From assembly GCA_002887195.1 (NCBI GenBank), contig PJAB01001359.1, positions 1-15,065 of the forward strand: a stretch of DNA of 15,065 bases, written 5' to 3'. The translations under genes and the position numbers were made by a program. This DNA is from Chrysochromulina parva. Its lineage: Eukaryota; Haptophyta; Prymnesiales; Chrysochromulinaceae. The notes beneath the pieces were generated by a model. That model was given only the letters and a program-made list of their open reading frames with translations. It did not search any database and was not told the origin of the DNA. The stretch's first letter is position 1, and each line of letters starts with the position of its first letter. Positions 14,285 through 15,065 of the stretch are shown here, piece by piece.

Positions 14285-15065
14285 ATGCGCTCCAAAGCGA
14301 TGCGAGACGGGACGCAAGGAGCACGTGGGAGTCGGCGAGGAAGGTCGCAGCCGGGACATGCTCAATGGAGGATTTGGCTTGTTATTCTCCTCAGCTTCTA
14401 CAGGATGGCAAGCGTTGAATGCCAGAGCTCGCCACCGCCCCCCACTTGGCTGCCATTCGATCCGAACCCATACTCTAATGAAGAAGTTTGTAGCGGCGGG
14501 GAAAGCAATTGTGGCTTTCCCAACCTGCAGAATGGCCGGGCCGCCCCAGTTGGCGGAATTGAAGAGAGCAACTGCTTGTCCTGGTGCGCTGCATCAAGCT
14601 TTCGCTTCTGCAGTTTTGATTACACAGCTCATTGCGGGGTCGGCAACTGCGGATGGGGCAACCGGTGCTGCGTGAGAACTCATACTTGCACAACCACATC
14701 CATCGCCGCAGACGCACGTGGTTATCGCATCTATGAAGATCCCTCACGCAGACCGCGGCCGCCGCCACCGCCACCGCCGCCGCCCTCGCCGCCCTCGCCA
14801 CCGCCGCCACCATCGCCGCCGCCATCGCCGCCGCAGCCGCCATCGCCGCCGCCATCGCCGCCGCAGCCCTCGCCGCAGCCCTCGCCGCCGCCGCCGCCGC
14901 TGCCGCCGCCGCTACCGCCCTCGCCCTCGCCGCCGCCGCCGCCTTCGCCGCCTCCGCCGCCGCCGCTGTGCGCCGTCGACGGCGCATACACCTTCACCGG
15001 GGCGGCGACCTCCTACTTGACGGCCACGTCGCGCACCGGAATCGTCGGCGGGGGGCTTGGCTTCA
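14285..15065 (+). CDS. Signal-bearing Cys-rich, proline-rich extracellular protein (3' partial)
   Basis: The open frame runs from 14135 through the right edge; the first ATG is 14285 (MRSKAMRDGTQG), then 14300 and 14405. Order in the 260 visible residues: a basic N-terminus (RGSRRGRS), a hydrophobic core IWLVILLSFY (30-39) fitting a signal peptide or anchor, a short SSPPPPTW segment, a Cys-rich domain (about 69-135) with spacing C-x6-C-x20-C-x3-C-x7-C-x7-C-x4-C-x5-CC-x5-C, then a long PPSPPPPP linker (about 155-227), and the start of another domain (LCAVDGAYTFTG) cut at the edge. The layout is that of algal extracellular-matrix proteins such as pherophorins, but I do not recognise the Cys-rich domain. 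No intron is needed. The antisense Gly-rich and Ala-rich frames here are shadows of the linker. Confidence 0.7.
   Translation, partial: MRSKAMRDGTQGARGSRRGRSQPGHAQWRIWLVILLSFYRMASVECQSSPPPPTWLPFDPNPYSNEEVCSGGESNCGFPNLQNGRAAPVGGIEESNCLSWCAASSFRFCSFDYTAHCGVGNCGWGNRCCVRTHTCTTTSIAADARGYRIYEDPSRRPRPPPPPPPPPSPPSPPPPPSPPPSPPQPPSPPPSPPQPSPQPSPPPPPLPPPLPPSPSPPPPPSPPPPPPLCAVDGAYTFTGAATSYLTATSRTGIVGGGLGF

Noticed and set aside
14129..14365. 78-residue minus-strand frame
   Set aside because: Basic, low-complexity composition, no motif, and it overlaps the open frame and start region of the right-edge gene.
14271..14675. 134-residue plus-strand frame in another phase
   Set aside because: Overlaps the Cys-rich gene in a different frame and has no signal, motif or continuing frame into the linker.
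14475..14987. 170-residue Ala-rich minus-strand frame
   Set aside because: Shadow of the PPSPPPPP linker; the plus-strand frame has a signal segment and a Cys-rich domain.

Overview
The window looks like nuclear DNA of a GC-rich eukaryotic microalga; a haptophyte is the best guess, but a comparable alga is possible. The reasons are GC-rich, intron-containing genes on both strands, short GT-AG introns (74-293 nt), secreted proteins with long PPPPSPPPP linkers, a UFM1 gene, a tubulin-tyrosine-ligase-family gene, and an internal TTAGGG-type repeat. No bacterial, organellar or viral signature was seen.

Layout, left to right: (1) a plus-strand proline-rich/IPT-TIG surface protein cut by the left edge (3-1913); (2) a minus-strand tubulin-tyrosine-ligase-like gene in three exons (2390-4269); (3) a minus-strand leucine-rich-repeat gene in four exons (4438-6706); (4) a minus-strand protein with a GGCT/AIG2-like C-terminal domain (7032-8528); (5) a plus-strand C2-domain protein (8961-10046), separated from gene 4 by a promoter with four CACGTG palindromes; (6) a minus-strand small membrane protein (10236-10694); (7) a plus-strand three-exon hypothetical gene (10793-11427); (8) minus-strand UFM1 in two exons (11731-12140); (9) a plus-strand secreted protein with two VHL-beta-like domains (12338-13338); (10) a 0.95 kb gene-free, less GC-rich stretch; (11) a plus-strand signal-bearing, Cys-rich, proline-rich protein cut by the right edge (14285-15065). 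Several genes form divergent pairs with short shared promoters (4/5, 6/7, 8/9). The genes do not form one pathway.

The main discovery candidate is the intron structure of genes 2 and 3. Here introns consist of a duplicated piece of exon flanking a short tandem repeat. In the ligase-like gene the filler is telomeric repeat (CCCTAA read in the sense direction), placed exactly at the conserved LLEVN motif. In the LRR gene it is a decamer satellite, and a second LRR intron has nested copies. In each case GT and AG fall so that removing the duplicate plus filler restores the conserved protein. The fillers also supply branch-point-like motifs (CTAAC, CTGAT). This looks like recent intron birth by repeat insertion plus duplication of the insertion site. 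Introns in genes 7, 8 and 9 lack clear duplications.

All gene models come from reading the sequence only; no transcript or database search was possible.
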